From: Granulosicoccus antarcticus IMCC3135
GTDB lineage: Bacteria; Pseudomonadota; Gammaproteobacteria; Granulosicoccales; Granulosicoccaceae
Length of the DNA: 64,000 nt
Direction: 5' to 3'
Assembly (NCBI RefSeq): GCF_002215215.1
Contig: NZ_CP018632.1
Coordinates: 3,344,501-3,408,500, forward strand
Positions 27,517 to 35,751 of this stretch are shown one piece after another. The first letter of the stretch is position 1. Every line of letters starts with the position of its first letter. A program made the position numbers and the translations under genes. The notes under the pieces are model-generated. The model searched no databases. It saw nothing but the letters and a program-made list of their open reading frames with translations, and was not told the origin of the DNA.

Positions 27517-28287
27517 TCAATGAGCCTGAGTACGTGGTCCGACCAGAGCAAACAGGGCACCTTGAGGGTCAAAGGCCTGGATGATCCAATCACCGGTAGG
27601 TACTTGTATGGGCCCTTGCAACGTTGTGCCGCCGTGGGCTTTGACAAGTTCGTTAGCCTCGTCGATGTTCTGGACATTGAAATAATAAAGCCAATAGGCT
27701 CGAGGTGCCATCGGATTATTGAACATGCCGCCCATTCTGACATTGCTGCCATCATCGAACAACAGGTAGGTGCCCATCGGCCCCATGTCCATTTCCTCAG
27801 CCTTTTGCCAATCAAGCTGCGCACTGTAAAAAGCCCACGCTTCCTGCCAGTTACTGGTATGCAGTTCATGCCAGCCGCCATGACCCGGCTTGCCTGGAGC
27901 ATAGGAGTTTGACGTTGCAGTGCCAGATCCGGACATCAGATACAGGGCTGCGCCCTGCGGGTCGCCGATCAGGGCGATGCGTCCGACATCCGGGATATCG
28001 ACCGCTGGCATGAATTCAGTACCGCCTGTCGCCAGAGCACCGGCAACGCACACATCAACGTCTTTGACACCCACGTACCCTAGCCAGCCAGGCGGCATGC
28101 CGGCCTCGGCAGCGCCAGCGGGCAGGGCCATCAAGCCTCCGATGGCAACGTCATCCTTGTTGAATATGCGGTAATCTCTGTCCGCTTGTCCGGAGTCCGT
28201 CGTTTTCCAGCCCAGCACCTTGCTATAGAAGGCTGTTGCAGCGTCAGGGTCACTTGTCAACAATTCGTACCAGATAATGCTGTTCAT
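27517..28287 (-). CDS. VOC-family protein with two glyoxalase/bleomycin-resistance domains
   Basis: This 256-residue protein contains two tandem vicinal-oxygen-chelate modules. The first (2-120) opens MNSIIWYELLTSDPDAATAFYSKVLGW. The second (about 135-252) opens GGWHELHTSNWQEAWAFYSAQLDW. Each has the beta-alpha-beta-beta-beta pattern and an end resembling DPQGA. Such double-VOC proteins are often annotated as glyoxalases, but the metal ligands are incomplete and the substrate is unknown. The gene ends 117 bp before the peroxiredoxin start and may share its transcript. Confidence 0.87.
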   Translation of the reverse strand: MNSIIWYELLTSDPDAATAFYSKVLGWKTTDSGQADRDYRIFNKDDVAIGGLMALPAGAAEAGMPPGWLGYVGVKDVDVCVAGALATGGTEFMPAVDIPDVGRIALIGDPQGAALYLMSGSGTATSNSYAPGKPGHGGWHELHTSNWQEAWAFYSAQLDWQKAEEMDMGPMGTYLLFDDGSNVRMGGMFNNPMAPRAYWLYYFNVQNIDEANELVKAHGGTTLQGPIQVPTGDWIIQAFDPQGALFALVGPRTQAH

Positions 28288-28476
28288 GATGTTTGAGTCC
28301 CTTTGGATCAGCGTTGGTATGGGTTGTAGAATTGAGCCGCAACATTGTCACCAACTGCTCGCTTGCTTGTCAATGTTACCGAGCGGCAGGCACACCGGTG
28401 GAATTGAGCCGCATGTCATACTCTGCCACTCTCAGGTTCAGATCAGCCTGAATCTGCATTGAAGTCGAAGTCATCT

Positions 28477-29499
28477 ATGGTCGCAACGAAAGACACAGAA
28501 GCGGCGCTGCAGCGCGCTTTCCGGATACTGGAACTGCAAGTGCAGTCCGGTCGCATTCCTGGTGCCGTGCTGGGGGTCACAGACCGTAGCGGTCAACATG
28601 CAATCAAGGCCTGCGGTCTGGCTGAAGTGAAGCCACAGCGGCGCTTGCTGCACGAGGGGACCTGGTTTGACCTGGCCTCGCTGACCAAGGTGATCTACAC
28701 CGCGCCTCGTATACTGCAACTTCTGGAGCAACAGGGTATCTCCGTGGATGAGCCTCTGATTCGTTTGCTGCCCGATCTTCGACAGTATGATGCCAATGCC
28801 TGGGAGCGCGCAGTCACTTTTGGTGAGTGCCTGTCGCATCAAACGCAATTTCCGGCTGTCGAGCCTATCTATACGTATGGGCGTGACGCTGAACTGCTGC
28901 GCGCATTCGTGCTGCAGCGACAATGGACACCAACAGCCACACCTGTCTATTCCGATATCAATTACATCTTGCTGGGGCTTGCCCTGGAGCGTTTCCATGA
29001 TGCCAGGCTGTGGTCCATGCCGGCAGGAGGCGGGTTCGCCTTCAGTGCGCCAGCCGACGAGTGTGCAGCAACCGAGTTCTGTACCTGGCGTAAACGCCTG
29101 ATCTGTGGCGAGGTGCATGATGATAATTGCAGCGCCCTGCAAGGTGCCGGTCACGCCGGTTTGTTCGGCACCGTAGCTAGCGTGCTGGACCATGCGCAGG
29201 CTCTTTTACAAGGAACAGGCGCATCGACCTCCGTTATAAAATCAATGCGAACATCGATATCGGCAACTCGCACCCTGGGTTGGGAGCGGCCGCATCCGGG
29301 CTGGTCAGGCGGGGATCAGTGTACTGACCAGACGATCGGACATACCGGTTTTACAGGCACCGGACTGTGGGTGGATTTCGGATCGGATATAGCCTGGACG
29401 CTGCTGACCAACCGTATTCATCCAACGCGCCATGCTGACAGTGGCATTGTGCAATTGCGCCGCGATATCTCCAATGCCATCAATGCCGAGGAGCACTAG
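28477..29499 (+). CDS. Serine hydrolase, class C beta-lactamase/penicillin-binding-protein fold
   Basis: This 340-residue protein starts at ATG 28477; a TTG at 28459 is possible. The active-site tetrad SLTK (68-71) and the second motif YSD (158-160, in PVYSDINY) identify a beta-lactamase-family serine hydrolase. A GHTGFTGTG segment occupies the KTG-box position, with His replacing Lys, as in many class C-like esterases. No signal peptide is apparent, so it may be cytoplasmic. It lies 4 bp before anmK, and the third gene overlaps anmK, so this operon may process cell-wall fragments. Confidence 0.88.
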   Translation: MVATKDTEAALQRAFRILELQVQSGRIPGAVLGVTDRSGQHAIKACGLAEVKPQRRLLHEGTWFDLASLTKVIYTAPRILQLLEQQGISVDEPLIRLLPDLRQYDANAWERAVTFGECLSHQTQFPAVEPIYTYGRDAELLRAFVLQRQWTPTATPVYSDINYILLGLALERFHDARLWSMPAGGGFAFSAPADECAATEFCTWRKRLICGEVHDDNCSALQGAGHAGLFGTVASVLDHAQALLQGTGASTSVIKSMRTSISATRTLGWERPHPGWSGGDQCTDQTIGHTGFTGTGLWVDFGSDIAWTLLTNRIHPTRHADSGIVQLRRDISNAINAEEH

Positions 29500-29503
29500 A
29501 CCT

Positions 29504-30622
29504 ATGCAAGCTACCTGGGCCGTCGGCCTCATGACCGGCACTGTGCTGGACGGCAATATCGATGTCGCCCTGATCCGTACCGATGGTAGGACTGTCGAGG
29601 CTTTTGGTGACTATGCGCTGAAGCCCTATGATGAGCAAACCAACCAGTTATTGCAGCAAGCCACGATGGCTGCCCAGAGCTGGCAGTTTGCCGAGCAGGA
29701 TCCGGAAGTTTTCGCATTGGCCGAGCGTCAGCTGACGTTGGCACAGGCCCATGCTGTTCAACAAGTGGTAGAGGATGCCGGTCTGTCGATGTGCGATATT
29801 GGTGTGGTTGGATTCCATGGTCAAACGGTTTTGCACAGGGCGCCAACACCCACGCAGGTGGGCGCGACCCGTCAGCTTGGGGATGGCGCACTGATGGCTC
29901 GCACACTGGATTGCACGGTGGTGCACGATTTTCGCTCGGCGGATGTGGCAGCAGGCGGCCAGGGGGCGCCTCTGTCAGCGATCTATCATCAAGGCTTGCT
30001 GGAGAGCCTCAATGCGGGAACCGATACTGCCGTTCTTAATCTGGGAGGTGTCGCCAATCTGAGCTGGACCGATCATGCTGGCAATCTGGTTGCATTTGAT
30101 ACCGGTCCTGCCAATGCGCCGCTGAACGACTTCATTGCCAGTCATGGACTGGGGAGAATGGACAGAGATGGCCAGCTTGCGGCAACCGGCAAGGTTGATG
30201 AGGACAAGCTGCAGGTATTGCTGCAACATCCTTATCTGCAGCAGACTTACCCGAAATCACTGGATCGGTTTGACTTCTCGGCCGCTATGGCACAAGGACT
30301 TGATGTTGCTGATGGGGCGGCGCTGCTGACAGCCTTTACCGCGGCGGCCGTCGGCAAGGCGCTGGATCTGTTGCCAGTTCGTCCGAGCCGGCTGATCGTT
30401 TGTGGCGGCGGGCGTCACAACCCGGTACTGATGAAAGAATTATGCAAAAGGGCGGCACCTCATTGCGAATTGGCAGAGGCGTTTGGTTGGCGAGGAGATG
30501 CCATCGAAGCTGAATGTTTCGGTTATCTGGCCATGCGGGTACTGGGGCGTTTGCCATTGAGTTTTCCTTCAACCACCGGCGTGCCTGCTGCCATGACAGG
30601 CGGCGTGATATCACAACCCTGA
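29504..30622 (+). CDS. anmK: Anhydro-N-acetylmuramic acid kinase
   Basis: The enzyme is 372 residues long. ATG 29504 is chosen over an upstream in-frame start because GAGGAG lies at 29488-29493 and the family N-terminus begins here. GLMTGTVLDGNIDVAL (8-23) is the AnmK nucleotide-binding loop, in the MTGTVLDGN variant rather than MSGTSLDG. GFHGQTVLH, AAGGQGAPL, NLGGVANLS and FDTGPANAPLND are all recognisable family motifs. It hydrolyses and phosphorylates 1,6-anhydro-MurNAc to MurNAc-6-phosphate in peptidoglycan recycling. No murQ etherase follows; a kinase-like gene does. Confidence 0.94.
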   Translation: MQATWAVGLMTGTVLDGNIDVALIRTDGRTVEAFGDYALKPYDEQTNQLLQQATMAAQSWQFAEQDPEVFALAERQLTLAQAHAVQQVVEDAGLSMCDIGVVGFHGQTVLHRAPTPTQVGATRQLGDGALMARTLDCTVVHDFRSADVAAGGQGAPLSAIYHQGLLESLNAGTDTAVLNLGGVANLSWTDHAGNLVAFDTGPANAPLNDFIASHGLGRMDRDGQLAATGKVDEDKLQVLLQHPYLQQTYPKSLDRFDFSAAMAQGLDVADGAALLTAFTAAAVGKALDLLPVRPSRLIVCGGGRHNPVLMKELCKRAAPHCELAEAFGWRGDAIEAECFGYLAMRVLGRLPLSFPSTTGVPAAMTGGVISQP

Positions 30623-31605
30623 TGGTCACTGCAATGCAGGAACGAGTCATTGAGTTTGTCAAAGAGTCACTGAATGCCTCGCAGGTGGCTGTGGATGAAC
30701 AGTTGCAAGCGCTGTGGGGCGCTCAGGGCTTCTTGCTCCGTCTCAGCACGGATGTGCCGGGGCATGAGACGGTCATCGTCAAGTGCATTGCCCCGCGTTC
30801 TGACTCGTCTCATCCACGTGGTTGGAATACCTCACGCTCGTTTCAGCGCAAGACACACTCCTACGAGGTGGAATGCCATTGGTATGAACACTTTGCGCAA
30901 CGTTGTACTCCAGGCTGCAAAGTACCGCAATTGCTGGGAATACAGCGTGAGGAGCATGGCAGTCTGATCCTGTTGGAAGATCTTGCCACCGAGTATCCCG
31001 TGTTGCGCAATCGCCTGATGGTGTCAGAGGTCGCTGTCTGCCTGCGCTGGCTTGCCGAGTTTCATGCCTTGTTTCTGGACGATGCCGGAGAGGGCCTTTG
31101 GTCGCAGGGCTGTTACTGGCATCTGGAGACTCGTCCCGATGAATGGCAGGCCATGGCTGAAGGTCCACTCAAGCAGGCGGCCAGCTGGTTGGACGAGCGT
31201 TTGCAAAAGGCTCGCTTCAGGACGCTGGTGCATGGTGATGCCAAGGTTGCCAATTTTTGCTTCAGTGATGACATGGCCTCGGTGTCGGCCGTTGACTTTC
31301 AGTACGTTGGCAAGGGCTGTGGTATGAGCGATGTCGTTTATCTGCTGGGAAGTTGTTTGTCCGAAGCAGATTGTCGGCAACATGAACAAGCGCTGCTGGA
31401 TAGCTATTTTCTCCATCTGTCGGTGTGCCTGCCGACCAGTGCAAGCGCGGTGGAGGCCGAGTGGCGCTCTTTGTTTGCTATCGCATGGGCAGACTTTCAC
31501 CGCTTCCTGATGGGCTGGATGCCCGAGCACGACAAGATCAATCCGTATACGGAAACTCTGGTTGGGCAGGCTCTGGCTCTGAGCTCATCGTCAAGCAATG
31601 ATTGA
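30622..31605 (+). CDS. Aminoglycoside-phosphotransferase-like kinase of unknown substrate
   Basis: This 327-residue protein starts on the last base of the anmK stop (TGATG), so it is translationally coupled. Lys54 in VIVKCI is the likely ATP-binding lysine. VHGDAKVANFCF (203-214) is the catalytic Brenner motif, with His204, Asp206 and Asn211. AVDFQYVGKGCGMSDVVY contains the metal-binding Asp225. The spacing matches the APH/ecdysteroid-kinase-like (DUF1679-type) branch. These enzymes phosphorylate small hydroxylated molecules. A sugar or muropeptide-derived substrate is suggested by the neighbours, but it is not clearly AmgK and I do not assign a reaction. Confidence 0.8.
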   Translation: MVTAMQERVIEFVKESLNASQVAVDEQLQALWGAQGFLLRLSTDVPGHETVIVKCIAPRSDSSHPRGWNTSRSFQRKTHSYEVECHWYEHFAQRCTPGCKVPQLLGIQREEHGSLILLEDLATEYPVLRNRLMVSEVAVCLRWLAEFHALFLDDAGEGLWSQGCYWHLETRPDEWQAMAEGPLKQAASWLDERLQKARFRTLVHGDAKVANFCFSDDMASVSAVDFQYVGKGCGMSDVVYLLGSCLSEADCRQHEQALLDSYFLHLSVCLPTSASAVEAEWRSLFAIAWADFHRFLMGWMPEHDKINPYTETLVGQALALSSSSSND

Positions 31606-32026
31606 CTCTGCCATGGTTCAGCAGCTGGAAGCGCCTCTAAGAGATTGATAAAAGGGTGGTTTGACCCGTGAGGCGGGGCATCGGCAATCATGCGTCGCTA
31701 CTCGGTTTTTGCGGCCTTTTTCACATTTTTTTAAAACTGCCATACAAGTTGCTTGCATCCTGTCCACGGATCGTCATACCATTGCTCCAGATTCACAGAA
31801 GCTATGATGTTCGCCTTAGTTCAGTACGCAGTTCTGTTGTTCCAGCCTTAGTGAAACTTACCTTTTATACCTACTTGGGTGGAGCAGGTGTCCCTGCTGC
31901 TCGTCGTACTTGTTGGATTTCAAAGCGTCTTTACAGGCGTGTGTTGGAAGCCAATCGGTTGGACAATCAACCACACCAAACGGTCGTGACGTTACGGCCT
32001 GATAAACTACTGGAGAAGCTATACCA
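31606..32026. other. 421-bp intergenic region before the TRAP operon
   Basis: The region contains T-rich runs (31698-31735) but no clear hairpin terminator. An open frame here that reaches into the TRAP start lacks homology features and a ribosome site, so I leave it uncalled. GGAGAA at 32011-32016 is the ribosome-binding site of the binding-protein gene. It probably holds the TRAP promoter and a long leader. Confidence 0.5.
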
Positions 32027-33034
32027 ATGAATTTTACAACGAACCAGACGGTCAAGAAAGTGGCCGGTGCGCTGCCAGTCCTGGCGCTGACAGCCGCAGC
32101 TCTTGTTGCCGGAACGGCACAAGCTGCTGACATGCGCGCCTGGAACATCCATCCAGCGGGCTACCCGAACTCAGATGCGATCGATCAGTTCGCCGCTGAA
32201 GTCGAAGAAAAAACAGATGGTGAGATCACTGTAAAGGCCTATCACGGTGGTGTACTTGGCTCACAGCCAGATGCGATTGAACAGATCCGCCTGGGCGCGA
32301 TCGATTTTGGCCAGTTCAGCCTCGGGCCTATGGGTCAGTCAATTCCAGAAACCAACGTGGTATCACTTCCGTTTATCTTCAAAAGCATTCCGCAGATGTA
32401 TGAGCTGATGGATGGTGAAGTCGGAGAAGCCATTGGTGCCGGTATGGAGAAGAAGGGTATTGTTCCATTGGGTTGGTACGATGCGGGCGCTCGTTCGTTC
32501 TACAACTCTCAAAAGCCGATCAATACACCAGCCGATGTTGAAGGTCTGAAAATTCGGGTCATGAACAATGATCTGTTCGTGGGCATGGTTGAATCAATGG
32601 GCGGAAACGCAACACCAATGGCGTTTGCTGAGGTTTACCAATCTCTGAAAACTGGCGTTGTAGATGGTGCTGAGAACAATCCTCCTTCGTATGAGTCAGT
32701 CAACCACTTTGAAGTTGCTCAGTTCTATTCACTGACAGAGCACCTGATCATTCCTGAGTGCCTGTGCATGAGTAAGGTTTCCTGGGACAAGCTCTCCGAA
32801 GAGCAACAGGCAATCCTGAAGACTGCTGGCAAGCACAGCGCTGAAACACAGCGTGAGCTGTGGAAAGCACGTGAGACTTCAAGTCTGGAAAATGTACAGG
32901 CAGCTGGTGTTGTCGTTAATACGATTGCTGACAAGGGACCGTTCCAGGAAGCCATGGAACCTGTCTACGAGCAATTTCTGGAAGCGAACCCAGACTTGGT
33001 TGAGCTGGTTGACATGATGCGTTCAGCCGACTAA
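32027..33034 (+). CDS. TRAP transporter substrate-binding protein, DctP family
   Basis: This is a 335-residue periplasmic binding protein with a signal peptide cleaved near AQA-AD (33-34). IRLGAIDFGQFSLGPMGQ and the Arg-containing LKIRVMNNDLFVGMVESMGGNATPMAFAEVYQSLKTGVVDGAENN stretch, read as separate motifs, are DctP hallmarks. The arginine in KIRVMNN normally binds the ligand carboxylate. It would deliver an organic acid to the DctQM permease encoded next. The exact substrate cannot be told. An intercistronic hairpin separates it from dctQ. Confidence 0.93.
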   Translation: MNFTTNQTVKKVAGALPVLALTAAALVAGTAQAADMRAWNIHPAGYPNSDAIDQFAAEVEEKTDGEITVKAYHGGVLGSQPDAIEQIRLGAIDFGQFSLGPMGQSIPETNVVSLPFIFKSIPQMYELMDGEVGEAIGAGMEKKGIVPLGWYDAGARSFYNSQKPINTPADVEGLKIRVMNNDLFVGMVESMGGNATPMAFAEVYQSLKTGVVDGAENNPPSYESVNHFEVAQFYSLTEHLIIPECLCMSKVSWDKLSEEQQAILKTAGKHSAETQRELWKARETSSLENVQAAGVVVNTIADKGPFQEAMEPVYEQFLEANPDLVELVDMMRSAD

Positions 33035-33052
33035 ATCGGTTTGTACTAACCG

Positions 33053-33087
33053 CGCGACTCCTGAGTGCTTTCGCGCCAGGAGTCGCG
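33053..33087 (+). promoter_or_regulatory. Intercistronic hairpin after dctP
   Basis: CGCGACTCCTG (33053-33063) and CAGGAGTCGCG (33077-33087) form a perfect 11-bp stem with a 13-nt loop. No T-run follows. It likely stabilises the dctP message or causes partial termination, giving excess binding protein over permease, as proposed for the similar stem after the ABC binding-protein gene at 5086. Confidence 0.6.
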
Positions 33088-33125
33088 TTCTCCGATCCAC
33101 TTTCTAGCAACGCAGGTAGTTCAGT

Positions 33126-33659
33126 ATGGTTGAAAGCAAATCATTAACGGTGAAGGTATTGCAGAAGCTGCGCGATGTGTGCGTGCTCATCAGCAGCATT
33201 TCGCTGGTTGTACTTATTCTTACCTTTGCATGGTTAGTGTTTGGTCGGTATGTTTTGAATCAGACCCCAACCTGGGTTGAGCAACTGGCCTTGGTTCTGG
33301 TTGTGTGGATCACCTTTCTGGGTGCCGGTGCCGGCGTCCATGACGATACTCACCTGGGCGTGAGTTTTATTCGTGAAGCGATGCCTCCCAAGATTCGTCA
33401 TGTACTACGAATCACCTGTGAGGTGACCATGGCAGTGTTCGGGCTGGTCATGCTCGTTGCCTGTACTGAACTCGTGCAGTTTGGTTGGTCAACCAAACTA
33501 CCAATGCTGAATATTCCCGAGGGTATACGTACCCTGCCGGCGGCTATTGCTGGCGGCCTGATTTTTCTTTTTGCCACCGAACGTGCCGTTCGGATGATTG
33601 CAGGCGGTGTGTCACCCGATAAGCCTGTCGTACCAATTTCTGACGATAGGAGCGCTTGA
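33126..33659 (+). CDS. TRAP transporter small permease, DctQ family
   Basis: This 177-residue membrane protein has the four transmembrane segments expected of DctQ. A WLVFGRYVLNQTPTWVEQLALVLVVW stretch, split around the first two helices, contains the conserved Trp-Val-Glu. GAGAGVHDDTHLGVSF is the family loop. It pairs with the large permease DctM, three bases downstream, to form the sodium-coupled importer in the inner membrane. Confidence 0.92.
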   Translation: MVESKSLTVKVLQKLRDVCVLISSISLVVLILTFAWLVFGRYVLNQTPTWVEQLALVLVVWITFLGAGAGVHDDTHLGVSFIREAMPPKIRHVLRITCEVTMAVFGLVMLVACTELVQFGWSTKLPMLNIPEGIRTLPAAIAGGLIFLFATERAVRMIAGGVSPDKPVVPISDDRSA

Positions 33660-33662
33660 CTT

Positions 33663-34946
33663 ATGGGACTCGCAATACTGCTTGGCCTTTTCTTTGGTGG
33701 TGTGCTGATCGGCATTCCAGTTGCTTTTGCCATGGCCATATCGGCCATAGCCGCCTTCATGTACGAAGGCTTTCCGTTGTTGATTGCGTTTCAACGAATC
33801 ACATCGGGAGTAGGTGTCTTTTCTCTGCTTGCAATACCATTTTTCATCTTCGCCGGTGAGCTGATGCTGCACGGCGGTATAGCAAAGCGCCTGGTACGCT
33901 TTGCATCAACGCTTGTCGGGCATGTCAGAGGCGGTCTGGCTTCTGTCAATATCTTTTCTAGTATGCTGTTTGGCGGTATATCGGGTTCGGCCGTTGCAGA
34001 CATCTCTGCTCTAGGCTCGCTGATGATCCCTGTCATGAAGGAAAAGGGCTATCGCGGCGACTACGCTGTCAACGTGACAGTGACCTCTTCGATTGCGGGT
34101 GTTGTCATTCCGCCCAGTCACAACATGATCATCTACTCGGTCGCAGCAGGTGGTGGCTTGTCCATCTCTTCACTGTTTCTGGCTGGCGTCGTACCGGGCT
34201 TTTTGATGTGCCTGTGTCTGGCTATTGCTGCCTACATCATCGCGATCAAGCATGGCTACGCCTCCGAGCCGTTCCCGGGCATAAAGGAAGTTGCGCTTTC
34301 GGCTGCAGCAGCACTGCCAGGATTCATCACTGCCGTCATTATTGTGGGTGGTGTGTTATCCGGCGTATTTACAGTTACAGAATCCGGTGCGTTTGGCGCC
34401 ATCTACGCACTGGTGCTGACCGGTCTGGTCTATCGATCATTAAGCTGGGAGAGCTTCAGAATCGCGGTTGTTACTTCGGTTCGCACAACAGCGATGGTCA
34501 TGATTCTGATCGGCTGTGCCAACGCGTTTGGCTATCTGCTGGCGCTGTATAACGTGCCTGAATTGCTGGCGACCGCTCTGACATCGATTTCTGACAATCC
34601 GTTGGTCATTATCCTGATGATCAATCTCATATTGCTGGCTCTGGGTATGATCATGGATATGGCGGCTCTGATCCTGATCTGTACCCCGATCTTCCTGCCG
34701 ATTGCCGTTGGACTGGGCATGGATCCCATTCAGTTTGGCATCATGCTTCTGATGAACCTTGGGCTGGGTCTGTGTACTCCACCTGTAGGCGTATGCCTGT
34801 TCGTCGGCTGCGCTGTCGGACAGGTACCCATTGAAGAGGCAATACGCACTATCTGGCCTTTCTATCTGGCCATGCTCGCCGCTTTGCTGCTGGTGGCTTA
34901 TATACCAGCGGTCTCACTCTGGTTGCCAGGTGTCATGGTTGGGTAG
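33663..34946 (+). CDS. TRAP transporter large permease, DctM family
   Basis: This 427-residue protein has about twelve membrane segments. GIPVAFAMAISAIAAF, FSSMLFGGISGSAVADISALG and VIPPSHNMIIYSVAAGG are diagnostic DctM motifs; the last resembles the sodium/substrate-binding hairpin. A GLGLCTPPVGVCLFVGCAV stretch near the C-terminus forms the second hairpin. AGGAG lies ten bases before the ATG. A strong intrinsic terminator follows at 34974-35006, closing a three-gene operon. Confidence 0.94.
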   Translation: MGLAILLGLFFGGVLIGIPVAFAMAISAIAAFMYEGFPLLIAFQRITSGVGVFSLLAIPFFIFAGELMLHGGIAKRLVRFASTLVGHVRGGLASVNIFSSMLFGGISGSAVADISALGSLMIPVMKEKGYRGDYAVNVTVTSSIAGVVIPPSHNMIIYSVAAGGGLSISSLFLAGVVPGFLMCLCLAIAAYIIAIKHGYASEPFPGIKEVALSAAAALPGFITAVIIVGGVLSGVFTVTESGAFGAIYALVLTGLVYRSLSWESFRIAVVTSVRTTAMVMILIGCANAFGYLLALYNVPELLATALTSISDNPLVIILMINLILLALGMIMDMAALILICTPIFLPIAVGLGMDPIQFGIMLLMNLGLGLCTPPVGVCLFVGCAVGQVPIEEAIRTIWPFYLAMLAALLLVAYIPAVSLWLPGVMVG

Positions 34947-34973
34947 TCATCAGGAAAGTTGGCTGCTGTCGAA

Positions 34974-35006
34974 AGGCTCGTCACTGCTTGTGACGGGCCT
35001 TTTTTG
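34974..35006 (+). terminator. Intrinsic terminator of the TRAP operon
   Basis: AGGCTCGTCA (34974-34983) pairs with TGACGGGCCT (34991-35000) with one G-T wobble and a 7-nt loop. It is followed at once by TTTTTG. This is a classic rho-independent terminator on the plus strand. Confidence 0.88.
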
Positions 35007-35175
35007 TTTGTACTGCGGTTAGTTGAAACCCAACCTTGCTGTGCAGCAGGATAGATACAATTAATGATGGTTCGGTTTGTGCGTGACAGTACAGGGATCC
35101 GATAGCTATGAGTATGGAATCGGGTTCATGTTGTAGCTACAATCGAGTCTGGAATACATGTCGGGGCTGTTGTAC

Positions 35176-35637
35176 ATGAATATTCAAGAAGAAGATCCAG
35201 GTACGGATGATGTTCATGCCTTGTTGCTTGAACATCTGGCTGACATGCGCATACATTCACCACTGGAAAGTATTCATGCCCTTGATATAGCCGCGTTGAG
35301 GATGCCAGCGATTACCTTCTGGACCGTCAGGGATGAGGGCGTGTTACAGGGTTGTGGTGCTTTAAAGCAGCTGGATACCGAATTGGCAGAAATCAAATCG
35401 ATGAGGACGGCGCCAGAGCACCAGCGAAAAGGAGTCGCCAATCTATTGATGCATCACATACTGAGCGTAGCCGCTGAGCGAGAGCTGAAGTACCTGTTGC
35501 TGGAAACCGGTACACCCGATGCCTACAAACCTGCAAGATTGCTGTATGCCAGCCACGGCTTTGTTGAATGTCCGCCATTTGCTGACTATAAGCTTGATCC
35601 TTACAGCGTTTTCATGCGACGTGCAATGCAGGTTTGA
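35176..35637 (+). CDS. GNAT-family N-acetyltransferase
   Basis: This 153-residue protein starts at ATG 35176; ATG 35158 would add six residues and is about equally possible. SMRTAPEHQRKGVANLLMHHIL is the acetyl-CoA-binding motif A with the Q/RxxGxA core, and ARLLYASHGFVECPPFADY is motif B. The opening IQEEDPGTDDVHALLLEHLADM resembles small PaiA/ElaA-like acetyltransferases. The acceptor could be an amine or small metabolite; no neighbour reveals it. It is a single-gene unit. Confidence 0.88.
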   Translation: MNIQEEDPGTDDVHALLLEHLADMRIHSPLESIHALDIAALRMPAITFWTVRDEGVLQGCGALKQLDTELAEIKSMRTAPEHQRKGVANLLMHHILSVAAERELKYLLLETGTPDAYKPARLLYASHGFVECPPFADYKLDPYSVFMRRAMQV

Positions 35638-35751
35638 TGCTTTTTCCTGCGTTGCAGGTTGCCTCTGACATCCATTCGTGATCCTTAATCTGTTAACGGA
35701 CGTATCGATCATCACTGTCTTCAGTTCGCACAGCGATGTCTTGTACAGCCT

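Noticed and set aside
31668-32030. A 120-residue plus-strand frame before the TRAP binding protein
   Set aside because: It has no recognisable fold and no ribosome site, and its end overlaps the well-supported dctP start.
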